A DNA stretch of 41,884 nucleotides from Chlamydiota bacterium (GCA_013287905.1 JABDCW010000013.1:1-41884), one strand, 5' to 3'. Counted from the stretch's first letter, positions 1-8,754 are shown. Made by a program: numbers and translations. Notes: a model not told the origin generated them from the sequence alone.

Positions 1-200
1 TGCTGCAGGGATTTCATTTCCTGGCACGCACTGCCAATCGCTCGTTGATAGCGAGCTAATTCTGCACTTGTCTGTGTTGCGTTAATGAATGTTTCAATAG
101 GGATATATTCAGGGTTTCTTAAGAAAAAAGGGTAACCAATGGCAATTCCTCTGGAGATCGGTGTGCCATTAATGAGAAATTCTTGTTTTTTTACAACCAT
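1..200 (-). CDS. ptsI: Phosphoenolpyruvate-protein phosphotransferase (Enzyme I), N-terminal part
   Basis: Only the first ~66 residues are in the window; the gene continues beyond base 1. Enzyme I takes phosphate from phosphoenolpyruvate and passes it to HPr in the cytoplasm. The translation starts MVVKKQEFLINGTPIS and continues RGIAIGYPFF, the usual Enzyme I opening (an I-x-G-x-x-x-S-x-G-I-A-x-G block), followed by a helical stretch. The ATG at 198-200 sits 2 bases after the ptsH stop, with GGAG at the end of ptsH acting as ribosome binding site, so the two are translationally linked. Identification is by motif and by the ptsH neighbour; the catalytic histidine lies outside the window. Confidence 0.85.
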   Translation of the reverse strand, partial: MVVKKQEFLINGTPISRGIAIGYPFFLRNPEYIPIETFINATQTSAELARYQRAIGSACQEMKSLQ

Positions 201-202
201 TT

Positions 203-469
203 CTATTCTCCAAACCGGTTTTCAAAAGCGCTCATTAATTGGTGCATGGTTTCTTCGGCATCCTCGCCATTGACTGTGATTGTGATTTTTGCATTTTTAG
301 TGGCAGCAAGCATTAATATGCTAATGATACTTTTTGCGTTAACCGTTTCTTTTTTATGGGTGAATAAGACTTCGCTTTTACAATTCTGTAAAATTTTGAA
401 AATGACTGTTGCGGGCCGTGTGTGCAATCCTAGTGGATTTTTCACCGAGATTTTGTTTACTAATTTCAC
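203..469 (-). CDS. ptsH: Phosphocarrier protein HPr
   Basis: 88-residue HPr, the small phosphocarrier between Enzyme I and sugar-specific or regulatory PTS components. The active-site histidine is H16 in G-L-H-T-R-P-A, and the regulatory serine region is present as N-A-K-S-I-I with S47, so control by an HPr kinase is possible. Length equals the family norm (85-90). It lies directly upstream of ptsI in the same operon. In chlamydiae the PTS is thought to be mainly regulatory (established for the group in general terms, not visible here). Confidence 0.93.
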   Translation of the reverse strand: MKLVNKISVKNPLGLHTRPATVIFKILQNCKSEVLFTHKKETVNAKSIISILMLAATKNAKITITVNGEDAEETMHQLMSAFENRFGE

Positions 470-532
470 TTGACTTAACCTGCTTTAACATTTGATTATA
501 ATCCATTGGCTTTAACTCGTAAATGGGAGAAA

Positions 533-1342
533 TTATTCTATTCGTTCCATATAAAACATGAGCCAGTCGGTAAAGGTGGGAAAAGCCATTGTTTCAGAAC
601 TTGAGTTTTTGCTAAAAATATCGGAGATAGTATGGGTTTCTCCTGAATAATAAATATTGCCCATTTCATTTTCGGGATACCAATCTGACAAAAAGCACTG
701 GAAAAAGGGCATGCCAAAAGATTCGTAAAAGGGAATGAGGGATTTTGGATCGATCGCGTCACCGCGGCTGTTAAGTAAAGGGCCGCATTTTTCCATGCGA
801 AGCTGTAAAAACTCATATGTCTTTAAAACCGATGTGGAAGGAATAATCCCCGTGCTGTCTGTTGTCTTGCAAAAGCCATTGTGAATTTGTAAAAATGCCA
901 GATAGTCAGCTGGAAAAGTCTGTTCCGGGAATGTTTTTTGTAATTGTTGTTGTTCTTCATCCAGGATGGGAAGTTCACCCCGATAAAAACCATTGTCTCC
1001 TTTTAGACTATAAACGAGATGTACCTCATATGGATCGGCAAATTTTTTTTCGGTAATATAAATGCCAATCTCATCTAACGAATGGAAAAAGCGGTCCAAA
1101 AACTCTGTCAGTCCCATTCTATAGGGTAGTTTAGAAACCCAAAAATCATGAGTAAAATTAATGCGATCTTCTGTGCTTAAATGCGCGAGTTCATACCACC
1201 CGCGAATAATTTTTGGAACTTTTTTCGAAAGCTCTTTCCAATTGATTTCTTTTTTTTCATGAAGGGCGATGACCTCATGAAAATTTCCCTGAGGGGTCTC
1301 ATCCGAAAAAAGATGGTAATACTCTTTGATGTGGCGGTCCAT
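533..1342 (-). CDS. SUKH (SMI1/KNR4)-like protein of unknown role
   Basis: 269-residue soluble protein, no signal peptide or membrane segment. Residues about 143-156 read F-P-x-D-Y-x-x-F-L-x-x-H-N-G-F, which resembles the core of SMI1/KNR4 (SUKH) domains, where a helix with D-Y-x-x-F-L precedes an N-G turn. The C-terminus, rich in aromatic residues (F-T-D-W-L-M-F-Y), also fits that fold. SUKH domains occur in toxin immunity proteins and in eukaryotic regulators, but no toxin gene is adjacent here, so I infer only the fold. ATG at 1340-1342. Neighbours are ptsH and a DUF202 gene on the same strand, separated by normal gaps. Confidence 0.6.
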   Translation of the reverse strand: MDRHIKEYYHLFSDETPQGNFHEVIALHEKKEINWKELSKKVPKIIRGWYELAHLSTEDRINFTHDFWVSKLPYRMGLTEFLDRFFHSLDEIGIYITEKKFADPYEVHLVYSLKGDNGFYRGELPILDEEQQQLQKTFPEQTFPADYLAFLQIHNGFCKTTDSTGIIPSTSVLKTYEFLQLRMEKCGPLLNSRGDAIDPKSLIPFYESFGMPFFQCFLSDWYPENEMGNIYYSGETHTISDIFSKNSSSETMAFPTFTDWLMFYMERIE

Positions 1343-1448
1343 ATAACGCTAATTTTTTCTTTTGTTCCCTTTTTTTTCAATTTAACATGATTATTCAAAA
1401 AGGGAAATATAAATTATTTAAATCACTTAAATTTGTTCAGCACAGCCT

Positions 1449-1868
1449 CTAAATACCACTGCCTAAATAAATAACGAGAACAATTCCAGTGATTACCACC
1501 AGGAATGTAAGGACGACATTTAACAGGTTTGAGGATTGGTAGGTATGATCTTCAATTTGTCTTTTTATTTTTGTATATTTGATAAAGGCGAGCAGGCAAA
1601 GAAGTGCGCCAAAAGCCACAAGCAGGATTCCAAAAGTAGAGGAATGCCCTTGTAACGAGGAAGAAAACGAAGAGAGCACCTGAGGCTGTTCATTTCTCAG
1701 GATAAGAGTCATTTGTTTTAAAAATAAGGCAAATTTTTCAATGACAAAACCAAACGCCATGATCCCAATGCTTGTCCTCACCCAGGCCAGATAGGTTCTT
1801 TCATTAGCCAAATGATCTTTTACAAGAGATTCGGCATTGATTTTGTTGTTTTTGAGATCATCGTTCAT
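1449..1868 (-). CDS. DUF202 (YidH-type) inner-membrane protein
   Basis: 139-residue integral membrane protein. The signature A-N-E-R-T-Y-L-A-W-V-R-T-S at about residues 20-33 is diagnostic of the DUF202/YidH family. Three hydrophobic segments follow, at about 34-51, 76-97 and 113-136, the normal three-helix layout. Length is typical. Function of the family is not established; small DUF202 proteins are found in bacterial and fungal membranes. The gene stands alone, with a palindromic repeat just upstream at 1929-2119, so its promoter must lie between the repeat and 1868 or within the repeat. Confidence 0.85.
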   Translation of the reverse strand: MNDDLKNNKINAESLVKDHLANERTYLAWVRTSIGIMAFGFVIEKFALFLKQMTLILRNEQPQVLSSFSSSLQGHSSTFGILLVAFGALLCLLAFIKYTKIKRQIEDHTYQSSNLLNVVLTFLVVITGIVLVIYLGSGI

Positions 1869-1928
1869 ATTGAATTGTCATAATTAACATTTTTATCATT
1901 TTTCGTCAAAGAACCTTAGATTCTGACC

Positions 1929-2119
1929 AGGTGACCGGACATTAAAACAAATATTTTAAACACAGAGGCACGGAGAACACAGAGACAAGCTATTGCACAT
2001 CTTTTTTTCCGCGGAAGCGAAAAACAGGCTATTTCTCTTTTGTCTTTCCGCAAAAAAGAAATTCTCTGTGCCTTCTGTATCTCTGTGTTTCAATAAATTG
2101 TTTTAATGTCCGGTCACCT
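1929..2119. repeat. Palindromic element with 8-bp-periodic arms and 22-bp terminal inverted repeats
   Basis: Ends are perfect 22-bp inverted repeats (1929-1950 and 2098-2119). Inside, arms made of degenerate 8-mers such as CACAGAGG and CACGGAGA (about 1960-1985) pair with the reversed motif (about 2060-2090). The element is flanked by the direct repeat AGATTCTGACCAGGT at 1918-1932 and 2121-2135, which resembles a target-site duplication. The left half is nearly identical over about 75 bases to the right half of the element at 25685-25821 read in reverse. It carries no ORF of its own. It is best described as a MITE-like or hairpin-forming repeat. Confidence 0.85.
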
Positions 2120-2136
2120 GAGATTCTGACCAGGTT

Positions 2137-3660
2137 CTAATACAGTTCTGAATCAGGAGGCAGCAACCCGTTATAGCCGATGCATTCAAAAATAAATGCT
2201 CCTTTCACGGTCTCTTCATCTGAAAAGTATAAAGGGGCAATTTTAAGAAATATTACTTTTGCAAAATATTTCGATAGTTCTTTGGTATATGTATCGATAA
2301 TAGCGGCAGCATCTGTGTTTAATTTTGGTGCATTTTCAGTAATGACAAAAAAACCTCGTTTCCCCAGTTGTTCTTCAGGAAGGCCAGGCCAAAAAGAAAA
2401 TTGATTTTTTCGAGTGCCTTGAATATTAAGAAAATATGCCCTTTTTTGCCCCGGTCCATAGAAACTTAACGTACTTGCCATCTGATATTTATCCCCTGCT
2501 AAAAAATCGTTCTTTGGATCATAGCCTGCCTCAGTCAGACTTTCAGTTAATTGCTTCCAGCCGACATTGTGACGAAAAGGATTGATCTTAAAGGAAAGGG
2601 GATTTTTTGCCATTAGACTTAAGCCAAAAACAATTCCGCAAAGAGCAATGGAAAGACAAAGCCCTCCAAAAAACCATTGCCGATATTTTTTTTCTTTCGA
2701 AGAGATAAACCATCCAAGCACTACAAAAGCCGGCGGATAAGCAAAAATAGCCCAATTGCCCTGAATTTTCATAAAAATTGAAGCAATTGTTCCCAAAATA
2801 AGCGAGGCAAAGGAAATGATTGTGCAGAAACGAACACCCGGGGACATTATCGTTACCGTTTTTTGGATAAAAGCCGACCAAAAGGCCATTGCGATCATCG
2901 CAAAGAAAATGGGAGAGGCTAAAAGTGCTTGAGCCCCAAGAAATTCCCCTACATTGCTTTGGGGCTGACCATGTCCCCCTCCAAGAGTTGCAAATACATG
3001 CCTGAAAGTCGCCCATTCATGGGTTGCGTTCCAGTAAACGCCAGGTAGCAGTGCAACCAAAGAGATGACTATCCCTGGAATCATTTTCCAGTTTATGATC
3101 GCTTTGTTTGGTAAAAACCAGTGAGATAATAAAAAGGCAATCCATAATAAATAAATTGGCCATTTAAAAATGGCCCCACAAGCAATAAATAGGCCGATTA
3201 ATAAATAGTGTGGGGCTTTGTTTTTTTCAATACTATCAATAAAACAAGCTATGGCAGCCGTCAAAAATAATACCATTCCTCCATCTGTAATCGCTAAAAA
3301 GGAAGATAATATTCCTAAAGGGGAAAAGGCAAATCCAAGGGCGGCAATAAAACATGACATTGGTGCGATGCGGCAGCTCAAAGCAGTTATATAGACTAAA
3401 ACCGGAATTGCTGTTCCAATGACAATAGACATGCTCCGGACACCAAATTCGGTATTGCCAAAAAGATAAGTCCCAAGCTTGATTTGCCAGGCAATTCCAG
3501 GAGGCTTGCTATAATACCCTAAGTCCAGCAATTGGCTCCATGTCCAATACTGCGATTCATCGGGCCCAAGGCCAATTTTTTCTGTTAAAATTAATAGACT
3601 CATAATGATTGCTTTAAATATCAAAATGAGGCATAAGAATGAGAAGTAACGAAAATACAT
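2137..3660 (-). CDS. GT39/ArnT-like polyprenyl-phosphate glycosyltransferase
   Basis: 507-residue polytopic membrane protein, with about ten or more hydrophobic segments in the first 350 residues and a soluble C-terminal domain. The motif G-P-D-E-S-Q-Y-W-T-W-S (D34, E35) in the first extracytoplasmic loop, followed by G-Y-Y-S-K-P-P-G, is the signature of the GT-C fold GT39/PMT/ArnT group, which moves a sugar from a polyprenyl-phosphate donor to lipid A, protein or another acceptor. Which sugar and acceptor cannot be told. The start at 3660 is only 25 bases from the divergent glgC start, so the two promoters must overlap the opposite genes. Confidence 0.82.
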   Translation of the reverse strand: MYFRYFSFLCLILIFKAIIMSLLILTEKIGLGPDESQYWTWSQLLDLGYYSKPPGIAWQIKLGTYLFGNTEFGVRSMSIVIGTAIPVLVYITALSCRIAPMSCFIAALGFAFSPLGILSSFLAITDGGMVLFLTAAIACFIDSIEKNKAPHYLLIGLFIACGAIFKWPIYLLWIAFLLSHWFLPNKAIINWKMIPGIVISLVALLPGVYWNATHEWATFRHVFATLGGGHGQPQSNVGEFLGAQALLASPIFFAMIAMAFWSAFIQKTVTIMSPGVRFCTIISFASLILGTIASIFMKIQGNWAIFAYPPAFVVLGWFISSKEKKYRQWFFGGLCLSIALCGIVFGLSLMAKNPLSFKINPFRHNVGWKQLTESLTEAGYDPKNDFLAGDKYQMASTLSFYGPGQKRAYFLNIQGTRKNQFSFWPGLPEEQLGKRGFFVITENAPKLNTDAAAIIDTYTKELSKYFAKVIFLKIAPLYFSDEETVKGAFIFECIGYNGLLPPDSELY

Positions 3661-3685
3661 ACAATTTATTTCTTTTAAGGGTTAT

Positions 3686-4942
3686 ATGGCAAACGCAATG
3701 AGAGATGTAATAGCGATCGTTATGGGGGGCGGAAAGGGGACCCGTCTGCTTCCTTTAACCGCATCGCGTTGCAAACCGGCGATGTGTTATGGGGGGTGTT
3801 ATCGCCTCATCGATATTCCTATCTCCAATGCAATCAACTCAGGTTGCCAAAAAATATATGTGATCACCCAGTATCTTTCCCATTCGCTGCATCAGCATAT
3901 TTTCAACACATACCGCTTTGATTCACTTCATCTTAGCTCAATCGAAATTTTATCTGTTGAAGAAAAACCTGAAACAAAGCGGTGGCTAGAGGGTACTGCC
4001 GACTGTATAAGACAAAATTTGCATTATTTTCAAGAATTAACTGCGGAGTATTTTCTCGTTTTGTCGGGAGATCAGCTCTATCAAATGGATTTTAGCAAAA
4101 TGCTCACTTTTGCTCAAGAGACAGATGCCGATGTAGTGGTTGCCTGCTTGCCGATCACAGAATCAACAACGATGCGCATGGGTGTTCTTGCCATAGATAA
4201 AAATCATCGGATCACTTCATTTATTGAAAAACCGCAATCCAAGCGCGAATTGGCAAAAAAAGAGTTAAGCAAAAATCAATTAAAAGAACTGCAGATTGAA
4301 GATCCCTCGACATCTTATTATTTGGGATCGATGGGAATTTATCTTTTTAAACGAGACAGCCTGATCAAGATATTGCAAGAAGATGAGCGCGAGGATTTTG
4401 GCAGACATTTAATCCCCGAGCTCGTCAATCGAGGAAATGCAGCAGCCTACGTACATAAGGACTATTGGGAAGATGTCGGTACAGTTGAATCCTATTATCG
4501 CGCTAATATGGCATTTAATAGCGCTCAGCCCCCTTTAAATTGTTACAATGCAAACTGGCGCATCTATTCGAACGAGCCGTCGCTGCCGGGAGCACAGATC
4601 CTCAATACGCATGTTAACCGGGCGATCTTCGGCAAAGGATCGGTTATTGCCGCAGATTCGGTTACAAATACGATTATAGGGCCTCGCAATATAGTGGAAT
4701 CGGGAACAGTTATTGCCGATTCTTATATATGTGGAAATGATTCTTATACTTCGCATGCACAAATTGGGAAAAACTGCGTGATTCAAAAGGCAATTATCGA
4801 TCAGCAAGTGCGTATTGGAAACAATGTAAAACTGATCAACCAACGAAATCTTTCCCATTACGATGGAGACCGCATCCATATACGCGAGGGGATTATTGTT
4901 GTTGCCAAAGGCGCTCACATCCCCGATGGAACAGTGATCTAA
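3686..4942 (+). CDS. glgC: Glucose-1-phosphate adenylyltransferase (ADP-glucose pyrophosphorylase)
   Basis: 418 residues, the usual GlgC length. It makes ADP-glucose from glucose-1-phosphate and ATP for glycogen synthesis in the cytosol. N-terminal nucleotidyltransferase domain: G-G-G-K-G-T-R-L at residues 14-21, K-P-A at 30-32, S-G-D-Q around D129, and F-I-E-K-P at 179-183 whose lysine (K182) corresponds to the glucose-1-phosphate-binding lysine. The C-terminal ~120 residues have the hexapeptide-like repeats of a left-handed beta helix (I-G-K-N-C-V-I-Q type). Chlamydiae retain glycogen metabolism, and glgC beside a metallophosphoesterase matches the order I recall from Chlamydia. Confidence 0.93.
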   Translation: MANAMRDVIAIVMGGGKGTRLLPLTASRCKPAMCYGGCYRLIDIPISNAINSGCQKIYVITQYLSHSLHQHIFNTYRFDSLHLSSIEILSVEEKPETKRWLEGTADCIRQNLHYFQELTAEYFLVLSGDQLYQMDFSKMLTFAQETDADVVVACLPITESTTMRMGVLAIDKNHRITSFIEKPQSKRELAKKELSKNQLKELQIEDPSTSYYLGSMGIYLFKRDSLIKILQEDEREDFGRHLIPELVNRGNAAAYVHKDYWEDVGTVESYYRANMAFNSAQPPLNCYNANWRIYSNEPSLPGAQILNTHVNRAIFGKGSVIAADSVTNTIIGPRNIVESGTVIADSYICGNDSYTSHAQIGKNCVIQKAIIDQQVRIGNNVKLINQRNLSHYDGDRIHIREGIIVVAKGAHIPDGTVI

Positions 4943-4961
4943 TTTTTTTGGTAATGAATTT

Positions 4962-5705
4962 ATGTCTATATGGGCAATTGCCGACCTGCATTTATCCTTT
5001 GGAGTTCCCAATAAGGCTATGGATGTCTTTGGAGAAGCTTGGATCAATCATCCTGAAAAAATTAAAATGCATTGGGAGCAAACGATTTCACCAGATGATC
5101 TTGTTTTATTGGCAGGCGACCTTTCATGGGGAATACATCCACATGAAGCTAAAGCCGATCTTGAATGGCTTGACTCTTTGCCGGGGACCAAAGTCCTGGT
5201 GCGGGGAAACCATGATTACTGGTGGACTTCCCTCAGCAAAGTAGAGAAAATTCTGCCTCCTTCCATTCATATTATTCAAAACAGCGTCTTTCGCTGGAAT
5301 GGGGTAGCCATTGGTGGAGCGCGCCTTTGGGATACTCCTGAATATTCTTTTGGGTCTGCGATAGAATACAAAGAAAATCTTCGCGAAAATGTATTGATTA
5401 AAAAAGAAGATGCTAAAGAAGCCGAGAAAATTTTTCAACGCGAATTAATTCGTCTGGAAATGAGTTTAAAATGCTTTCGGGACGATCCAGTCAAAATAGC
5501 GATGACGCACTATCCCCCAATTGGAGCTGAATTACGGGAATCCCGCGTTTCGAATCTCCTTGAAAAATATGGAGTGTCCCTATGTGTTTTTGGTCATTTG
5601 CATAATGTAAAACCAAACGAGCTTCCATTTGGCATCCGGAATGGAGTTCGTTATGTATTGACTGCTTGTGATTATCTTCAATTTACCCCAATAAAAGTTT
5701 ATTAA
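4962..5705 (+). CDS. Calcineurin-like metallophosphoesterase
   Basis: 247-residue soluble metallophosphoesterase. Metal-binding motifs appear in the order expected for the superfamily: A-D-L-H (D8, H10), A-G-D (D53), R-G-N-H-D (N83, H84), a histidine in M-T-H-Y-P-P, and F-G-H-L-H near the C-terminus. Substrate unknown; the family includes protein phosphatases, nucleotidases and phosphodiesterases. The ATG is 20 bases after the glgC stop, so it is likely co-transcribed with glgC. A homologue follows glgC in Chlamydia as far as I recall. Confidence 0.88.
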   Translation: MSIWAIADLHLSFGVPNKAMDVFGEAWINHPEKIKMHWEQTISPDDLVLLAGDLSWGIHPHEAKADLEWLDSLPGTKVLVRGNHDYWWTSLSKVEKILPPSIHIIQNSVFRWNGVAIGGARLWDTPEYSFGSAIEYKENLRENVLIKKEDAKEAEKIFQRELIRLEMSLKCFRDDPVKIAMTHYPPIGAELRESRVSNLLEKYGVSLCVFGHLHNVKPNELPFGIRNGVRYVLTACDYLQFTPIKVY

Positions 5706-5726
5706 TATGTTAACATGTAGGTTTTT

Positions 5727-7763
5727 ATGGCTAAAATCAAAGTGATAGGATTATTGATTTGTCTTAGCTCCATACTTTTCGGGGCAGATCAGGAGCTGCT
5801 GCAGACTCAGGATATCAACAAGGTCATGAGGCAAATCCTGGACCAGCATGTCGACAAAAAAGAAATCTCGATGTCGATAATAAAAAATTCTTTTGCGGTT
5901 TATATCAACCAGTTTGATCCTGAACGCATTTACCTCCTGGCCAGTGAAACCCGTCCATTTATTGATATGGAAGAGAGTACCGTTTCCACCGTATTGAATG
6001 AATACCGCCAGGGGAAATTTACGAAATATGAAGAATTGAACCAACTGATTGCGAAGGCAATTCGGCGCGCTCAAGTGTTCAGGGAAACAGTTTTAAAAAA
6101 AGAACTGATTCAGTTGCTGGCAAAGAGCCGTTCCTATACGTCAGACGGGTATGAAGACTGGAGCGATCCTAATCTGAAACAAGCCTTCCCCGTAACCACA
6201 CAAGAACTTGACGACAGGGTACGTCACAAGTTTGTTCATTTTATTGCTATGGAAAATACACGTTATGGCATCAACATGGACCGAATGGATCAAATTTGGA
6301 AAATATTTGACCGGGATGCCCGTATCCATGAAAATCAATATTTATTTATCAATGATAGCGGTAAGCCAATGAATGATAAGGAAAAACAAAATACTTTTTC
6401 TTTGCATATCTTAAAAGCGCTCGCAAGCAGCCTGGACGCCCATACCACAGTTTTAAGCTCTATAGAAGCCTCAGATATGAAAATACGCCTGGAAAAAGAA
6501 ATTTCAGGGATCGGCATTGAATTTAGTCCCGATCAAAATGGAGCTTTTATCATTCATCATCTTGTTGAGGGTGGGCCTGCAGAAAAAAATGGGGATATTA
6601 AAGTCGATGATCAAGTTGTTCAGGTCGATGGAGTAACTATAAAAGGAAAATCAATGTCTGAGGTTCTCAATATGATACGGGGGAAAGCTAAGTCGAAGGT
6701 CACTCTTGTTCTTAGTCGGGCGATCAACCCTTTAAGTCCGCAAGAAAGACAAAATGTTTCTGTTTCCCTTCAAAGAGAAGAAATTCCATCTAACGAAGAC
6801 CGTCTCCAGACAGCTTATGAAAAAATCAATAGAGGGGGAATTATAGGGATAATCAAACTCGATTCGTTTTACCAAAGCGATCTTGGCATCTCAAGCGAAG
6901 AGGACATGATAAATGCAATTAAAGCATTTAAAAAACAGGGGGATTTGCGAGGGCTTATTCTTGATTTTCGGGAAAACGGCGGGGGTTTTCTTGCACAGGC
7001 AGTGAAAATTGTTGGATTATTCATTACAGATGGTGTAGTTGTCATTTCACAATATTTTAATGGGGAAAAGCATTTTTATCGCGATATTGATAAAAAAATT
7101 ATTTACAACGGCCCCTTGGTAATATTGACTTCAAAGGCGACCGCTTCCGCTGCTGAAATTGTTGCACAAGCATTGCAGGATTATGGAGTGGCTGTCATTG
7201 TCGGCGATGAGCGTACATATGGCAAAGGAACAATTCAGAGTCAGACAGTCACAGATAACCAGGGTTCTACCTTTTTTAAAGTCACTGTTGGAAAATACTA
7301 TACTGTTTCGGGAAAAACCCCTCAAATTCAGGGGGTAAAGGCAGATATCGTCGTGCCGAGCCAGTTCCTTCATGAAAAGCTTGGAGAGGAATATTTAGAA
7401 AATTCACTGAAACCCGATACGATCGCGAGTGCTTATGATGATCAGTTAGACGATGTGCCTGCAAACCTTAAATCGTGGTATATGCGTTATTATCTTCCTC
7501 AATTGCAGCATAAGAAAGTCTTCTGGGAGCGTTTTTTACCTGCATTGAAAAGAAATAGCGCTTCGAGGATCTCGCGTAATCCCAGGTATCAGGCATTTAT
7601 CAAGCAAGCAATATTACCAGAAACACAAGGCCGAGGCGATGACTTACCGCTAAATGAAGCCTTGAACATTGTAAAAGATATGATTTTCCTCGAAACACAA
7701 GATCGGTTCGACGTTAAACCTGCAGAAGGAATTTTACAAGAGCAACCGATGTTGCAGACCTAA
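5727..7763 (+). CDS. prc: Tail-specific protease, S41 family (Tsp/Prc)
   Basis: 678 residues, matching Prc length. An N-terminal signal peptide (hydrophobic 4-18, cleavage near F-G-A at 18-20) sends it to the periplasm. A helical domain (25-240) is followed by a PDZ domain (about 255-335: G-I-G-I-E-F to V-T-L-V-L) and the S41 core, where L-D-F-R-E-N-G-G-G (412-420) precedes catalytic S474 in T-A-S-A-A-E and catalytic K500 in Y-G-K-G-T. The Ser-Lys dyad and order are those of E. coli Prc, which degrades proteins with nonpolar C-termini. It follows the phosphoesterase by 21 bases and may share its transcript. It is close to the chlamydial Tsp (CT441-type). Confidence 0.92.
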   Translation: MAKIKVIGLLICLSSILFGADQELLQTQDINKVMRQILDQHVDKKEISMSIIKNSFAVYINQFDPERIYLLASETRPFIDMEESTVSTVLNEYRQGKFTKYEELNQLIAKAIRRAQVFRETVLKKELIQLLAKSRSYTSDGYEDWSDPNLKQAFPVTTQELDDRVRHKFVHFIAMENTRYGINMDRMDQIWKIFDRDARIHENQYLFINDSGKPMNDKEKQNTFSLHILKALASSLDAHTTVLSSIEASDMKIRLEKEISGIGIEFSPDQNGAFIIHHLVEGGPAEKNGDIKVDDQVVQVDGVTIKGKSMSEVLNMIRGKAKSKVTLVLSRAINPLSPQERQNVSVSLQREEIPSNEDRLQTAYEKINRGGIIGIIKLDSFYQSDLGISSEEDMINAIKAFKKQGDLRGLILDFRENGGGFLAQAVKIVGLFITDGVVVISQYFNGEKHFYRDIDKKIIYNGPLVILTSKATASAAEIVAQALQDYGVAVIVGDERTYGKGTIQSQTVTDNQGSTFFKVTVGKYYTVSGKTPQIQGVKADIVVPSQFLHEKLGEEYLENSLKPDTIASAYDDQLDDVPANLKSWYMRYYLPQLQHKKVFWERFLPALKRNSASRISRNPRYQAFIKQAILPETQGRGDDLPLNEALNIVKDMIFLETQDRFDVKPAEGILQEQPMLQT

Positions 7764-7877
7764 GGTTTTTACGTTTTTAAGAAAAAGTGATTGTGTGAAA
7801 AATCAAAGATCGTATATCCTCGCTTATGTTTGGATCTCTTAGACTCCCTTGTTGGGCAAGAGGTTCAACTTCCATCT

Positions 7878-7950
<73 letters not shown>

Positions 7951-7955
7951 CATCA

Positions 7956-7986
7956 GTAGGAGCACTTTACGTGCTTCTACTTTTTT
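7956..7986 (+). terminator. Rho-independent terminator of tRNA-Phe
   Basis: Ten-bp stem, GTAGGAGCAC (7956-7965) against GTGCTTCTAC (7971-7980) with one G-T pair, loop TTTAC, followed by six T (7981-7986). It sits 5 bases after the tRNA 3' end, the expected place for its transcription stop. Confidence 0.88.
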
Positions 7987-8057
7987 CTCTTGCCGGAGTA
8001 AACGGATATTAAATTTCATTCCGTTATAATCTTGCTCTCGAAACTTCGGTATATATC

Positions 8058-8372
8058 TTAAGCAATTTTTCTAGTGATTTTTGGGCGATAAAAGCCTTTA
8101 TCTATAATTTCCAGCAGCCTTAAAGCCGCATGACTCGGAACGCGGATTCCAGATTCCCAAGATTGAACAGTTTTAATACTGACATTCAAAACTTTTGCAA
8201 AGATTCCTTGAGAGTAATGATTTTGTTCTCGGATTCTTTTGATGTCTTTTGCGTCATATTCTGCAGGAGGTTCAGGAATCTCAATTATTTCGGATTTAAG
8301 GGTTATTTTCCCTTCTGCATGTGCCAGAGCCTCTTCTAAACCCTTTTTAAGACCTTTAAATAATTTACTCAT
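8058..8372 (-). CDS. higA: HigA-like antitoxin with Xre helix-turn-helix
   Basis: 104 residues from the preferred ATG at 8370-8372 (M-S-K-L-F-K-G), which has GAAGG a few bases upstream; an earlier ATG at 8396 exists but lies deeper inside the toxin gene. The N-terminal half (about 1-45) is likely the toxin-binding part. Residues about 46-95 form an Xre-type helix-turn-helix (R-I-R-E-Q-N, S-Q-G-I-F-A-K-V-L, V-S-I-K-T-V-Q-S-W-E-S-G). It overlaps the upstream toxin gene by 8 bases, the usual toxin-first order of higBA-type modules. It probably represses its own promoter at the palindrome 8727-8745. First protein gene of the accessory island. Confidence 0.85.
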   Translation of the reverse strand: MSKLFKGLKKGLEEALAHAEGKITLKSEIIEIPEPPAEYDAKDIKRIREQNHYSQGIFAKVLNVSIKTVQSWESGIRVPSHAALRLLEIIDKGFYRPKITRKIA

Positions 8373-8718
8373 TTCTAACCTTCTTTTTGATAGCATCTGC
8401 TAGTTGTTTAAGTTCGATCTTTTCTGCTTGAGAAAGGTTTTCTTGTTCGTTTTTAGCATAAATAAACAGCAGAAATAAGATCAATTTGTCTTCTATGTCT
8501 AAGTAGCAAACTCGAAAACCACCACTTTTGCCTTTAGTCGCAGATTTCAAACGAGTTTTTCTAATTCCTCCACTGCCAGAAATGACATCGCCTTGTTCTG
8601 GATTTTCAGCTAGGTTCTTTTTGAAATCGTCAAAATCTTCTCTTTTAAGTCTTCTCTTAGCTATGAGGCTTTCAACGGTATCTTCGAAATCTTTTGTCTG
8701 TATTAAATGTCTCTTCAT
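8365..8718 (-). CDS. higB: HigB/RelE-type toxin (HigB2-like)
   Basis: 117 residues, RelE/HigB superfamily mRNA interferase. The central block G-D-V-I-S-G-S-G-G-I-R-K followed by K-G-K-S-G-G-F-R-V-C-Y and L-L-F-I-Y-A-K-N-E-Q-E-N-L is the recognisable signature of HigB2-like toxins, which cut mRNA at the ribosome. The antitoxin gene overlaps its 3' end. The ATG (8716-8718) is about 7 bases from a strong predicted -10 element with no clear ribosome binding site, so the mRNA may be leaderless or near-leaderless (inference). Gene order toxin then antitoxin, with an operator palindrome upstream, supports a complete type II system. Confidence 0.85.
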   Translation of the reverse strand: MKRHLIQTKDFEDTVESLIAKRRLKREDFDDFKKNLAENPEQGDVISGSGGIRKTRLKSATKGKSGGFRVCYLDIEDKLILFLLFIYAKNEQENLSQAEKIELKQLADAIKKKVRNE

Positions 8719-8724
8719 ACCTGA

Positions 8725-8754
8725 AGTATACTACTTAGTAGTATAGATTGTCAA
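8725..8754 (-). promoter_or_regulatory. higBA promoter with overlapping operator palindrome
   Basis: On the minus strand TTGACA (8749-8754) and TATACT (8725-8730) are 18 bases apart, close to sigma-70 consensus. The spacer and -10 contain a perfect palindrome with 9-bp arms TATACTACT / AGTAGTATA around base 8736 (8727-8745). A repressor bound there would block polymerase, as expected for HigA-type autoregulation. Confidence 0.8.

Noticed and set aside
1929..2119. CRISPR-like array
   Set aside because: The 8-base rhythm has no constant repeat with unique spacers, and no cas genes are in the window.
2588..3016. Minus-strand ORF of 142 codons inside the glycosyltransferase gene
   Set aside because: Same-strand shadow in another frame of a clear membrane-protein gene.
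4535..5047. Minus-strand ORF of 170 codons over the glgC end
   Set aside because: Antisense shadow of the glgC beta-helix region and the phosphoesterase start.
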